NCBI RefSeq assembly: GCF_000283155.1
Contig: NW_004454160.1
Location: 4,378,845 to 4,442,844 of the forward strand
Source of the DNA: Ceratotherium simum simum
Lineage: Eukaryota > Chordata > Mammalia > Perissodactyla > Rhinocerotidae
Length of the DNA stretch: 64,000 nt
Direction of reading: 5' to 3'
Shown: positions 43,411 to 54,193 of the stretch, one piece after another
How positions within the stretch are numbered: the first letter of the stretch is position 1
Layout: each line of letters opens with the position of its first letter
The notes under the pieces: model-generated
What the model saw: the letters and a program-made list of their open reading frames with translations, nothing else
Databases searched by the model: none
What the model was told of the DNA's origin: nothing
Program-made: the position numbers and the translations under genes

Positions 43411-43723
43411 GGCCGGCCCCGTGGCTTAGCGGTTAATTGTGCACGCTCTGCTACTGGCGGCCCGGGTTCGGATCCCGGGTGCGCACCAACACACCGCTTC
43501 TCCAGCCATGCTGAGGCCGCGTCCCACATACAGCAACTAGAAGGATGTGCAACTATGACATACAACTATCTACTGGGGCTTTGGGGGAAAAAAAAGGAGG
43601 AGGATTGGCCATGGATGTTAGCTCAGAGCTGCTCTTCCTCAGCAAAAAGAGGAGGATTAGCATGGGTGTTAGCTTAGGGCTGATCTGCCTTACAAAATAA
43701 ATAAATAAATAAATAAAATAAAA
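43411..43723 (+). mobile_element. ERE SINE, long form with two tail modules and (AAAT)n tail
   Basis: Head GGCCGGCCCCGTGGCTTAGCGGTTAAT, full body, two tandem tail modules (about 43597-43695), then an (AAAT)n microsatellite tail. Target duplication GTAATATAAG at 43401-43410 and 43724-43733. Confidence 0.97.
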
Positions 43724-43733
43724 GTAATATAAG

Positions 43734-45589
43734 ATCTCTCAGAAGGCAAATATTAACCTCCTATTTGCCTATCTCCTGTATCATCAGATGAAAAGATTCT
43801 CTCCGAGACCTGAGTTGCACAACAACAGAAACAACCTCCTCTATTATCATAGCCTTGGAAGGTTTATTCTCTGGGAAGAGGAGGGGATAATGAGGAAAAA
43901 GAGAAAACCCACCCTCCCATATATCACCTCTCTGCCTTGAAATTAAGCATTTTGGGAGAATGAGCTGTTTCTTACACATTTCTCAGTCCTTGTACAGAGT
44001 AGATCAACAAATATTTGTTTAAAGGATGGATGGCCTATGGAGCTAATTTAGCAGAGAAAATGTCACGTTCTGGTGTTTGATGGTACATCTTATGTCTTAG
44101 AATGTCTGGTGTTTTTTTTAAGGAGAGGCAAATTCTGGCATGACTTAAATTGTCAAGACCTTTCTACTCACCTAAGGTACTCTCTATTGCCTAAAATGAT
44201 GTGGAATGCCCACAACCATTATTTGTCTCCTGCAGCCCAGCAGAGCTAGCCCTGCTCAGGGTGTGAAGTGAGGAAATTTGTTCTCTTTCCTGTTCCGCTT
44301 TTTGGGCCCCAACCCCCAGGAATCTCCCCTCCCCTTCTACCCCAGTCAGCGCTTTCCTACTCTCAACTTGCTTGCAAAACAGGAAAGGGTCTAATATGTA
44401 TACTTTGACTGAAATTGCTTCAGGTGCAATAACTATATGGTTCAAAAAAATTGTAGATGCTGTCTTGAAGATACCACGAGAGAGTGATAGCCCAGATCAA
44501 AGCAGATTCTGGAGCAACAAGGCTTTATCTGAGAGCCTGGAAATCTCAATCGACACAGGAGGGTCAACAGAAACTGCCTGAAGACCCCGCCCAAAGCTCC
44601 GGTGAGGTGCGCAGCAGCAGCGGGAGCAGGGTAGCAGGGCTCTGTCTGGGACGTGGAGGCAGAAATGGGGGCCTCTGGGACTCAGAGTAGGGCTTGGAGT
44701 TTACTAGTTGCACCGTTGCACTTGTCACTTCCACCCTTCTTTATCCCCAAGGCTGATGAGACTGGGAAATAAATGTGTGCACACGTCAAGTGGATGGTGA
44801 GTTTTCTAAGCCAACTATAGCATTTTTCATCCTTCTAATTCCAGTGTCTAATACAGTGCCTGTCATGATAGACGTTCACCATAAAAAATTGCTGAAGTTC
44901 TAGCTGGATGAATGAACAACTAAATGAATAGCACGTCTTACATTTTCCTGGCTCTCTGAATTGAGAAACAAATAATAAATGAAATTGAAGAGGAAGGAGG
45001 CATGGTAGACTCTGAAGGGACCCAAGCAATTTCCTGAACATTCTAAGCGATTTTATATGCTCATTAGTGCCAACAAAACTTCAGAATTGCCTCATGTTTC
45101 CCTCCTTCCCCACACTTCAAGGTCTGGTCGTATTTGCGTGCTCATAGGGCTGTCTCTCCACCACTTTTGCGTGCCCACAAGGAGGCTGTATCCAGTGGAA
45201 GAGTGGCTGGGAGCAGGTTTTAGGGAAAGGTAGACACATGGACACTTCAAGCCCCTTGCAGCCTTCCTTCGTTATACATTTACTGACCAGTTTCTGTGGG
45301 CAGGAAGAAAACAAGAGTCGCTCAAACAGCCAAGAGTCTGTCTCATATATGTGGGAGGTCCAAGATAGTCTTCACGATTCATGAAGATAAGTATGGCTCC
45401 TGGTAAGTAACTGTGAGGTAGGGGAGGTGGGGGCCATAAAGAGTGAAAAGGTAGAGAACTCTCCTCTATAATATATGTTATAGTAGTACCATACCTCAAT
45501 TTAATATACACACCCAACATCACAATGAATGTAGTGGTTATTCTCCATCTGGCCCTCACCCCGGAATTCGTTCTCCACCTTTCTCTGCC
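43734..45589. other. Spacer with L2-like 3' ends; no gene recognised
   Basis: L2-like termini occur at about 43985-44030 (GTACAGAGTAGATCAACAAATATTTG) and 44830-44930 (AATTCCAGTGTCTAATACAGTGCCTGTCATGATAGACGTTCACC). No splice-bounded exon or RNA gene recognised. Confidence 0.45.
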
Positions 45590-45996
45590 TTTCTGTGTAT
45601 CAGGAAGTTGACCCCTGTGGGCTGCATCACCTGGGCTCCCGTCCCACTTGGCTGCTGGTGGGTTCACCAATGGGCAGCAACAACCAGAAGGGAAGAGAGG
45701 TTGGAGCTTCTTCCCCACTCCTTGCCTGCTTTGGTGCTGTGCCTCTGACTGCAGCTGTGTCCTTCCATGACTACTGCTCCCTCCTGATGACCCCTTCTCT
45801 GCACTGGACCCCTTGTCCCTTCTGGTCGAGGAGAGTAACAGCTTCCTGCAGTTCCTAGCCTCTGGGTACCTCATCACCCCTATTGGCTCCCTTGACCCTG
45901 CCCACACATTGTAAGTGGTCCCTTCCCTGGAGTCTCTTTAGTTGAGCCATCTGAGTGGAATTCTGCTTCCTGCTAGTGCCCTGACTGGAACAGAGG
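45590..45996 (+). mobile_element. L1M-type 3' UTR/3' end
   Basis: GTGGGCTGCATCACCTGGGCTCCCGTCCCACTTGGCTGCTGGTGGGTTCACCAATGGGCAGCA ... GACCCTGCCCACACATTGTAAGTGGTCCCTTCCC...TGAGCCATCTGAGTGGAATTCTGCTTCCTGCTAGTGCCCTGACTGGAACAG is the known GC-rich 3' UTR of an old L1 class. The 211-codon minus-strand frame at 45272-45907, the longest in the window, is antisense to this and is not a gene. Confidence 0.75.
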
Positions 45997-46639
45997 AGAG
46001 TTTATAGAAGGCACGTGAAGAGTTATTTTCCACTAAAAACAAGTTCTTATGTTGTACTTGTTTTTTATTATTCAGAAAAGATTTCTGACTTTTCAACATC
46101 TTCCCGCCCAACTTGTTTCCATGAGCTCACTTCACCATGGCATCAGTGCTGACAGCACATAACACACCCATGGCTCATAGTGGATGTTCTTGAGAGCTCC
46201 TGCCAACTCGGGGGACTCAGGTCCCTGGGCTGCAGTTATAACAGTTTCATTGTGCAGGGTGCCAAGTGGGGCACTCCCATATCCCAGCGCAGCAGGTGGA
46301 AGAGAGGGTTGATTATCTGTCCCCAGCCTCTCCAAGAGCCCTAAACCATGTTATACTCCAGGACCAGGCATAAGCATAGTATGGCTTGAGGTACAGGGAG
46401 AAGCGCTCTCAGACAGTCCTTGCCATGCTCCTTACATACTTGCTGAAATTCCTGGTGGTCACCAGGTTTCTCCATGAATTGCACATGGCCCCATGAGGGG
46501 AAGCGTTGTTGTGAATGTGTGTGACTGCATTTTCCGTGTGAGTGTAAATGATGGTATCTGATCCTGTCCTGTAGGGAGGCAGGAACAGATCTGGCTCTGA
46601 GAGACCGCCAGAACCCACACTGAGGGAGAAGGGAGAGGG
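45997..46639. other. Spacer, nothing recognised
   Basis: No supported feature apart from the start of the minisatellite region. Confidence 0.4.
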
Positions 46640-46850
46640 GAAAGTTCTCCCTGAGGAGAGCTACTCCTGAGGAGAGTGCCCCTGAGGACTGCTTCCCCTG
46701 AGGACTTCCCCTCTGAGGAGTGCCCCTCTGAGGACTACTCCCAAGGACTGCTCCGCCTGAAATGCGTGCCCCTGAGGAGATCCCCCTGAGGAGAATTTCC
46801 CTGAGCTCCCCCTGAGAGTTCCCCATGAGGAGAGCTCCCCTGAGGTTGGC
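46640..46850. repeat. Degenerate minisatellite (CCCCTGAGGA core)
   Basis: More than ten copies of a variable-length unit built on C(C/T)CCTGAGGA(G/C)(A/T). Spacing ranges from about 14 to 21 bp. The Gln/Gly/Ser-rich minus-strand frames here (46341-46826, 46661-46870) are translations of the repeat. Confidence 0.85.
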
Positions 46851-47400
46851 TCCTTTGGTCTCTTCCCCACAGATTCTCCCCTAAGCTCTGAGTTGAGGAA
46901 AGACTCTCTGCCCCAGAACAGGGGACTTTCTGACTTGGAAGAGGACAGATTTCTCTTTCATCTTCCAGGCAGCTCTTGGAGGCTACCAGTGGAGGGCTCT
47001 ATGGGCCTGCCAGCGGCTCAGGAGAGCACCAGCCTAGCTGCCTTGCTTGCCCCAGTTGCCCAGGCCACACTCCCTCTGCTCTGGGGCTCTGGGGCCCTGT
47101 GTGCTCTGAGCAGGGCTGGCCTCAAGCAGAGCTCTGAGGGGGAAAATTTGCCCCAACTCCTCCACACATTACTACCCTGCCGCTAACTACTCACTCTGCC
47201 CCCCAGTCTCATTCTACCATTTTTACACCTTCAGCACCCAGTGCCAAAATGCTCTTCTTCCCACAGAAAAAAGTCCACACTGTTCTGGGAGGACTTACAT
47301 TCTAACTGGGCTCAACCCCTTAAGCCAGAAGTGAGTAGCCTTCCTTGCACCCAGGGAAAATAAAATGCACACAGGCCCCATTTGCTTCCCATTGAAATGA
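46851..47400. other. Spacer, GC-rich, no gene recognised
   Basis: A 97-codon plus-strand frame (46893-47186) is open but has no domain. Most likely not coding. Confidence 0.4.
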
Positions 47401-47415
47401 AAATGCGAAAAAATA

Positions 47416-47776
47416 GGGGCTGGCTCCGTGGCTTAGCGGTTAAGTGCCTGCGCTCTGCTACTGGCGGCCTGGCTTCGGATCCCGGGCGCGCACCGATGCA
47501 CCGCTTCTCCAGCCATGCTGAGGCCACGTCCCACATACAGCAACTAGAAGGATGTGCAACTATGGNNNNNNNNNNNNNNNNNNNNNNNNNNNNNNNNNNN
47601 NNNNNNNNNNNNNNNNNNNNNNNNNNNNNNNNNNNNNNNNNNNNNNNNNNNNNNNNNNNNNNNNNCAATAGATGTTAGCTCAGAGCTGGTCTTCCCCAGC
47701 AAAAAGAGGAGGATTAGCATGGATGTTAGCTCAGGGCTGATCTTCCTCAAAAAAAAAAAAAAAAAAAGAAAGAAAG
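47416..47776 (+). mobile_element. ERE SINE, long form, interrupted by assembly gap
   Basis: Head GGGGCTGGCTCCGTGGCTTAGCGGTTAAG through GATGTGCAACTATG at 47564, then 100 Ns, then the second part of tail module 1 (CAATAGATGTTAGCTCAGAGCTGG), module 2 and a long A tail with AAAG units. Target duplication AAATGC[G/C]AAAAAATA at 47401-47415 and 47777-47791. Confidence 0.95.
47566..47665. other. Assembly gap, 100 N
   Basis: Exactly 100 Ns, a conventional placeholder for a gap of unknown length. By comparison with the intact copy at 26189-26490, the missing part of this SINE is about 50 bp. Confidence 0.99.
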
Positions 47777-47791
47777 AAATGCCAAAAAATA

Positions 47792-48629
47792 ATCTGTAAT
47801 TCAAGACCTAAAATACCTACTTTACTGAATAAGAGAATGTCAGCAAGGAAACTGGCATAGCTCTTTAATCGCTAAAAGTTAGTGTCTGGACATTCATCCT
47901 GAAACCGTTGGCCAATCTGATGGTTCTCACATGTAGCTCTCAGTCCTCAGGTGTCTTGTCACTGCTCCATGCTGAAAACCACGAAGCTTTAATCTGGAAT
48001 TTCAGTTATCAGCCAGTGGTATGGGAGCCATCAGGAGAGTGGTGGGTCTCCCTGGCCTCTCAGAAATCACACCAGTGGGCTCTCATTGGTCCTGGCCCTC
48101 AGACATGGATCTCTGTGAAGCATGGAAGGGGCCTTCCTCCTCCACCTTCTTAAAGCTTCACAGAAGACCCCTGCCCCTGAGAGGTGAGTGGTATGACTAC
48201 CCCTGCTCCCTAAGCAACAGGAATTTCTGCTGCTACCTGTTGCCCCTTGCATTCTTGGGGAAATGTGTTTCTATGGTGTAACCAACAGTCACACCTGAAT
48301 CCCTTTATCAGCTCTGCAAGGGCAGGTATTGATGTAGTGACCAATCTAGGTCATAGCCACCTTTCTTTTCCTGTCAAGGTTTGCCTCCCCTGATTGGGAT
48401 CTACTCATTCAAACACTGGTTATCTAGCGGTCTTACTTCTGGTAACTCTGGTGTCATTAGGCTATTGCTAATTTTAGCACTCTTAAGGCACATGTAGCCA
48501 GCTTGGTCCCAATTGCATTCTAAAGAGTCAACCTCAGTGGCCTGGCCTTGAGGCAGGAGCAAAACCGAAGCAGCTAGAGTCTCTGTGGGCTGCTCTCTGG
48601 CAGGAAACCCACCTCTTGAGACCACTCAC
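47792..48629. other. Spacer, nothing recognised
   Basis: No repeat or RNA recognised. It lies downstream (minus-strand sense) of the candidate exon. I could not identify a following exon with confidence. Confidence 0.4.
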
Positions 48630-48751
48630 CTTCTCCCAAAGTGCTCTGAAGGTTGATGTTCAGTCTGCTGATGGTGAAGTTGGAAAAGATAAAAATATCC
48701 ACATCGATGTCTTTGTTTTCTGGGAATCGCTTTCGTATTTTCTCAAGCTCA
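48630..48751 (-). CDS. Candidate internal exon, product unknown
   Basis: Minus-strand segment of 122 bp, open in one frame for 40 full codons. It is followed by an excellent splice donor (GGGAGAAG|GTGAGTGG; intron bases at 48624-48629) and preceded by ACATGCAG as a possible acceptor. The alternative acceptor GTGGCAG would start the exon at 48786 (157 bp), also open. Intron phases would be 2 in and 1 out. The peptide (ELEKIRKRFPENKDIDVDIF, then a hydrophobic, beta-prone stretch with SNFTISRLNINLQ) has balanced, protein-like composition and a possible N-glycosylation site NFT. It is unlike the repeat-derived frames elsewhere. The polypyrimidine tract is weak. I do not recognise the family, and no partner exon is certain. 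Confidence 0.35.
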
Positions 48752-48786
48752 CTGCATGTGGAGACCATGTAGTGTGAGCAGGGAAC

Positions 48787-49762
48787 CTGCCACAGGTCCC
48801 TGGGCTCTTCCCTGCCTGCCACCTGCCCACTTCTCGAGGGCGGTCCTGGTTATCTCCTCACAACCCTGAGCCAGTGCTCAGATGAGTCCTGACCAGGCCC
48901 ATCCTGTTTCTAACTTGGAATGAACCTACCATGTTGATCATGTGATGCTTCAGGTCAGGGATGTGCTTCCCTGGCTCTGAGGCCTCTGGCTCCCGAGTCA
49001 GTCACGCCCGTGCAAATATATCTTAATGAATAAATGAATGAATTTGTTTAAAAATATTAACTGGGCACCTACTAAGTTTCAGGCACCATGCTAAGTCCTG
49101 ATGATTCTGAGACAAGCAAGACAGACCCAGGACACAGAGCCAGCACAGAAGCAAGTGACTGTTCTAAAATGTTAGGAAGGCTGTAAAAAGGGAAGTCAGG
49201 GTGCTATGAGGAATTCAGGAAGGGGACCTAGTACTCTAGTCTAAGTGTTAGGGAAGATGTTTGGGGTCTTAAGTAAGAAGAATGATATTTAATCTGGGAC
49301 TTGAAGGCCAAATAGAAGTTAGCCAAATAAGGAAGTAGTGCTGGCAAGTGCAAAGGCCTAGAAGAGACAGAGTTAAATATGTTTAAAGAACTGAATAAAG
49401 TTGACTATGCCCAGAACTCAGTGATGGGGGTAGGCACCGGAAGATGCTTGAGAGACACGCAGAGGTCCCATTGGGAATTGCTTCAAAAATGACAGTAAGA
49501 AGTTGGGCCTTTTCTTAGAGTAAATGGAAATAAGATGGCTTTTAAGCAGCACTGGCTTTTTATCACTTTTCTTTTTAAGATTAGGATTTATTCACTGCAG
49601 TATTAAAGAGAGCAGAGCATTCATTTTTGTGATATTACAAAATTCCTGAACACCAAACTCTCCACAGTCCAATTCCTGTAAGCCAAATACCAACCTTCTG
49701 CCACACAAGTATACCATAATATTCTTGGTTAGGAAATGAAATTGCAGCAGGAGAACAAAGAT
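48787..49762. other. Spacer with probable ancient repeat
   Basis: 49055-49560 (ACTGGGCACCTACTAAGTTTCAGGCACCATGCTAAGTCCTGATGATTC..., GGGACTTGAAGGCCAAATAGAAGTTAGCCAAATAAGGAAG..., GGCAAGTGCAAAGGCCTAGAAGAGA) follows a familiar ancient mammalian repeat that I cannot name with confidence. No gene seen. Confidence 0.5.
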
Positions 49763-49772
49763 TAGGTATTGT

Positions 49773-49958
49773 GGGTTTTTTTTGTTATGCTTAGGAAGAT
49801 TTGCCCTGAGCTAACATCTGTGCCAATCTTTTTTTATTTTCTATGTGGATTGCCACCACAGCATGGCCACAAATGTGTGGAGTAGGACCATGCCCGGGAA
49901 CCAAACCCAGGCCACGGAGTGTGCCTGAACTTAACCACCAAGCCACGGGGCTGGCCTC
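49773..49958 (-). mobile_element. ERE-family SINE, short variant, one tail module
   Basis: Head complement CCAAGCCACGGGGCTGGCC at about 49938-49956 and one tail module (AGGAAGATTTGCCCTGAGCTAACATCTGTGCCAATC) at the low-coordinate end. Target duplication TAGGTATTGT at 49763-49772 and 49959-49968. Part of the usual body is missing. Confidence 0.9.
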
Positions 49959-51374
49959 TAGGTATTGTTTTTAGTGATATCCCTGACATCTTTCCCCTAC
50001 TTCTGAAATTGTTTCCAGACTCTGATTGTACAGTATTTGTATGGATGGTTTTTGCTGACCTGACTTTTGGTTTCTCCTTTAGACTTCTGCTTGTCTGCAA
50101 AGATGTCTCGTTGTTCTGGAATAGTCAATAGACTTACCCACCCAATTTTTCTTCTAGCTTTTTTTTTTTTCCCACTTTTTATTGTGAAATAGTTATAGAT
50201 TCACAAAAAGTTGCAAAAATAGTACCTAGAGTATAGTAAACCTTTTACCCAGCTTGCTCCAATGATGACATCTTATGTAACAATATTACAATATCAAAAC
50301 CAGAAAGTAGATATCGGTACAATACTGTTAACTACATCACAGACTTTATTTGGTTTTCGCATGACTCTGTATGTGTGTCTATGTGTGTGTCTGTAGCTCT
50401 ACGCAATTTTGGCTCATGTATAGATTTATTTAACAACCACAGTGAAGATACTGAACTGTTCCATCACCATAAGGAACACACTCCCTCATCTACCCCTTTA
50501 TTATTGCTTCCCCTAGCAAACACTAATCATTTACCAGTATTATTTTTAAGATGTCTCCTTGTTGCTGGTTACTCATTTAATTCGTTTTTTCTAATTGCTG
50601 CATAAAATTTTACATAAGTACCACATTTTACTTATCTGTGCTCCTGTTCACTGCCCAGATTACCTAGAATTCTTTGTGAGAACAGACATAATGGACCTTT
50701 GCAGGTATTTCTCTAAGATATATATACCCAGGGATGGATTTGTCAGGTCAAATGCTGTATGAATTCTTGGTTTGACTCAGCACTGGCAAATGGCTCAGAA
50801 CACATCCCATAGAACCTAAATATGTGGCCACATCTACTAGCAAGGGTAGGTGGGAAATGCAGTCTTAACTTGGCAACTACATGTACAGGTCAACTTTTAT
50901 CATTAGAAGGGGACCAACTAGCAATCATGGCCTGATCTTCTATTCCTACCCTGCTAAGGCTTTTAATCACACACTTTTTTTTTCCATACACTAATACACT
51001 CATGATTTTCCTTTCAGCTATTAATGTTGTAATTTTATTGCTAGATTATTTTTATGTTTATGTTTCCCCACATTTCCTGGGTAAACTCTACTAGATCATG
51101 ATGTATTTTTAAAAATTTTGAAAAATAGAATGTTGGATTTTTTTGTTAATATTTCATCTGGGATTTTTTCATCTACATTCATAAGTGAAATAGACTCATA
51201 CTTTTCTTCTTTTTGTATTATTCTTATTCAGTTTTGGAATCAAGATTATGTTAGCCTCATAAATTGAGCTGGGCAGTTTTCACTCTTTCTCTATTTTCTG
51301 AAATTACTCGTATAAAATAGAAATTAACTTCTCCATGGACATTTCATAGAAGTCACCTATAAAAATGCACTGAA

Positions 51375-51621
51375 GATTTTTTTTTTTTTTGGTGAAGAAG
51401 ATTAGCCCTGACCTAACATCTGTTACCAATCTTCCTCTTTTTGCTGAGGAAGATTGGCCCTGAGCTAACATCTGTGCCAGTCTTCCTCTATTTTTTGTTT
51501 ATGGGATGCCGCCACAGCATGACTTCATGAGCAGTGCATAGGTCCGTGCCTGGGATCCAAACCTGCGAACCCCAGGCCGCTGAAGTGGAGCACGCGAACA
51601 TAACCACTAACCACTGGCCCC
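51375..51621 (-). mobile_element. ERE-family SINE, variant head, two tail modules
   Basis: Two tail modules (AGAAGATTAGCCCTGACCTAACATCTG and GAGGAAGATTGGCCCTGAGCTAACATCTG), then ATGGGATGCCGCCACAGCATGACTTCATGAG and the head complement CCACTAACCACTGGCCCCC. The target duplication is imperfect (TGAAGATTTTT before, TCAATGATTTTT after), so the boundaries are approximate. Confidence 0.85.
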
Positions 51622-51974
51622 CTCAATGATTTTTTTTATGTTAAAACTTCCCACCAAAATTACTGATTTATCTGTTTCTTATCAACTTCCATCAATTATT
51701 GTTTTATGTTTTTTTGAGGCGCTATTCTTAGGTGCATATGTGTCTGCTCTACTATTTTTCCTACCAGTATTAGATTTTCTTCTTTGTCCCTTGAATTTTC
51801 TTTTGTTAGATATTAAGATTGCTGCTTCAGCTTTCTTTTGGATCATATTTGCTTGATAGCCTTTTATTTTCAACCTTTTTATATTATTTTGTTGTAAATG
51901 TGTGCTCTGTAAACAGTATATTTTTGGATCTTTTCAAATGTCCAATTTGAGATGCTCTTTTTCTTCTTCTTTTA

Positions 51975-52238
51975 AATAGAGATGAATGTTTTTGTTTTGC
52001 AGAGAAAGATTCACACTGAGCTAACATCTGTTGCCAATCTTCATCTTTTTTTTTTTCCCTCCCTAAAGCCCCAGTGCATGGTTGTATATCCTAGTTGTAA
52101 GTCCTTCTAGTTCTTCTATGTGAGCCACTGCCTCAGCATGGCAACGAGTAGTGTGGTTCCGCAACGAGGAAACGAACCCAGGCTGCCAAAGTGGTGAGAG
52201 CGCTGGGCTTTAACCACTAGACCATCAGTGCTGGTTCT
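51975..52238 (-). mobile_element. ERE-related SINE, divergent older copy
   Basis: One tail module (AGAGAAAGATTCACACTGAGCTAACATCTGTTGCCAATC), CCCTAAAGCCCCAGTGCATGG, a divergent body, and the head complement CTTTAACCACTAGACCATCAGTGCTGG. AGATGCTC occurs at 51950-51957 and 52239-52246 and may be the target duplication. It is more diverged than the other copies. Confidence 0.8.
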
Positions 52239-52617
52239 AGATGCTCCGTCTTATGATTGGTGACCCAACCCATTTACATTTATTATAATTACTTTATATT
52301 AGGACTTATTTCTGCCATCTTATTTCATATTTCCGTTACTGATATCTTTTTCTTCCTCGTGTTTTAACCTTACTCTTTGCTGGGTAGATGTGATTTTCTT
52401 CTGTTGGTTTAAAAGAATATATTTTATTTTTGTTTTTGTGGTAGTTGCTCTTATCTTAAGACACATATTTGTTTATTTGTTCATCCTGACTTATTAAACT
52501 TATCAATACCTGTTTCCTTCCTTCAACAAGACAAGTGGTTTAACATGTTCTCTCACTTCTTTGGACTCTGCTTCCCCTCTCCCAGTCCCAATACACACAA
52601 CAATGACAACAACAAAA

Positions 52618-52646
52618 ACATACACACACACACATACAAACACACT
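52618..52646. repeat. (CA)n microsatellite
   Basis: ACATACACACACACACACATACAAACACAC, imperfect. Confidence 0.85.
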
Positions 52647-52659
52647 ACATTGATATAGT

Positions 52660-54180
52660 CTAGATCAAATTTTTGTTCTGGATTCTTACGAATATAGTTT
52701 TTCTTTTGCTTTTTTCTTTAACATTTGCATTACTTTACACAGCAGTTTTGCTAGGTTATTTGATCACCCTACCTCCACATTTCTATAGCATCTTGTTGGA
52801 TTTATTTTCCTCTTTTTTATATATTTCTTCCAAGTGTTTTTCAAAATGAGTCTTTGAGTGGCACAGTTTCTTGGGTTTTGTATGTCAGAAAATATATTTT
52901 TTATATCCAGAATACTTTGTATTATATCCTCACATTTCAATGTCAGTTTGGCTGGATGTAAAATTCTATGTACAACACTTTAAAAATACTGTTTTTTTAA
53001 ACCTTCTTGTATCCAGCGTTGCTATTGAGAAGTCTGATGTAAATCTGATGCTTGTTCTTTGGTATATGAGCTGCTTTTTCTCTGGGAAAACATTTTGGAA
53101 TTTTCTCTCAGTCTTCAATGATTCTAACTCATAGTAATGTGTCTGATTTGGAGTTTTCTATTTCTTCTCTTTGGCTCCATCTCATAGGCTCCATTTTCTC
53201 CTCTATGCTTTCTTTTTTTTTTCTTTTTTTTTTGTGAGGAAGATCAGCCCTGAGCTAACATCCATGCTAATCCTCCTCTTTTTGCTGAGGAAGACTGGCT
53301 CTGAGCTAGCATCTATTGCCAATCCTCCTCCTTTTTTCCCCCAAAGCCCCAGTAGATAGCTGTACGTCATAGCTGCACATCCTTCTAGTTGCTGTATGTG
53401 GGACACGGCCTCAGCATGGCCGGAGAAGCGGTGCGTCGGTGCATGCCTGGGATCCGAACCCGGGCCGCCAGTAGCAGAGCGCGAGCACTTAACCGCTAAG
53501 CCACGGGGCCGGCCCTCCTCTATGCTTTCTTTTTCTCCTGTGGGATCCCTCTTATCTGAATGTTAGTATTTTTATACCTCATATCTCTTAGAATTTCTTT
53601 TATTTTTTTAAATCTCTTTATACTTTCCCCTGCCTCTGAACTAAGTCTTCGGGATGATCTTGCAGCTCCTTAATTCACTCGTTTGCTGTATCTATCCTGC
53701 TACTTATGCCAACTATCATGTCTTTTGTTTCAACTATTACATTTTCTATACTTGATATTTCCACTTGGTTGTTCTTGCATCGTATTACTAATATCCCCCC
53801 TGATCAAGTTTCTGACAAGGCAATGAACCAGCTTGTGCTGCTGGTTCTTTCCTCCAAAATTAACTCTTGGCAAACTACAGAACTACAGAAGAGAAAAAAA
53901 CATGGATATGAGAAACTAGAATAAAACTGAGAACTCCCTAAGAAGACTGAAGGCTCTTGGTAGCTGGAGTGTGGGCAAGGGGACAGTAGGGGACGGGTGT
54001 CCACAGCCCAAGGCAGAGAAGGGTAGATCAAGGCAGAGCCCTGTGAAATCTATCCTTGCTCTTCCCTTGCCTTGGGCTATCGTCTGCCTCATCACCACAG
54101 CAATCATCAGCAACAGTCCAGTCAGCTTGGTGGTGGCAGAGAGAGGGCAAGAGGAGCTAATCTGAAGGCAGCACAAAAAG
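52660..54180 (-). mobile_element. L1 5' region, antisense, with one ERE inside
   Basis: Text such as TTTGGCTGGATGTAAAATTCTATG, TTGAGAAGTCTGATGTAAATCTGATGCTTGTTC, CTCATATCTCTTAGAATTTCTTTTATTTT and AGTTTCTGACAAGGCAATG matches antisense L1 5' sequence, resembling 56.3-58.4 kb. Boundaries approximate; no open frame. Confidence 0.6.
53218..53515 (-). mobile_element. ERE SINE, long form, 19-bp perfect TSD
   Basis: Two tail modules (GAGGAAGATCAGCCCTGAGCTAACATCC and GAGGAAGACTGGCTCTGAGCTAGCATC), full body, and head complement GCTAAGCCACGGGGCCGGCCC. The target duplication TCCTCTATGCTTTCTTTTT is identical over 19 bp at 53199-53217 and 53516-53534, suggesting a recent insertion. Confidence 0.97.
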
Positions 54181-54193
54181 AAAAAAATGTATA

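Larger units (their letters stand above)
50150..52520 (-). mobile_element. Old L1, antisense, with two SINE insertions
   Basis: Antisense 3' UTR first (ATTGTGAAATAGTTATAGATTCACAAAAAGTTGCAAAAATAGTAC, CCTTTTACCCAGCTTGCTCC), then ORF2-derived text (TATTTTTGTTAATATTTCATC.., TTTTGGAATCAAGATTATGTTAGCCTCATAAA, CCATCAATTATTGTTTTATG). Split by EREs at 51375 and about 51980. The reading frames are destroyed. Confidence 0.75.

Noticed and set aside
45272..45907. Longest reading frame in the window (211 codons, minus strand)
   Set aside because: It lies antisense to an L1 3' UTR (45590-45996), has no domain, and is open because that UTR is GC-rich.
46341..46826. 161-codon Gln/Gly/Ser-rich minus-strand frame
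   Set aside because: Mostly a translation of the CCCCTGAGGA minisatellite.
47312..47804. Frames of 81-118 codons spanning the Ns
   Set aside because: They exist only because N codons contain no stops, and the flanks are ERE SINE sequence.
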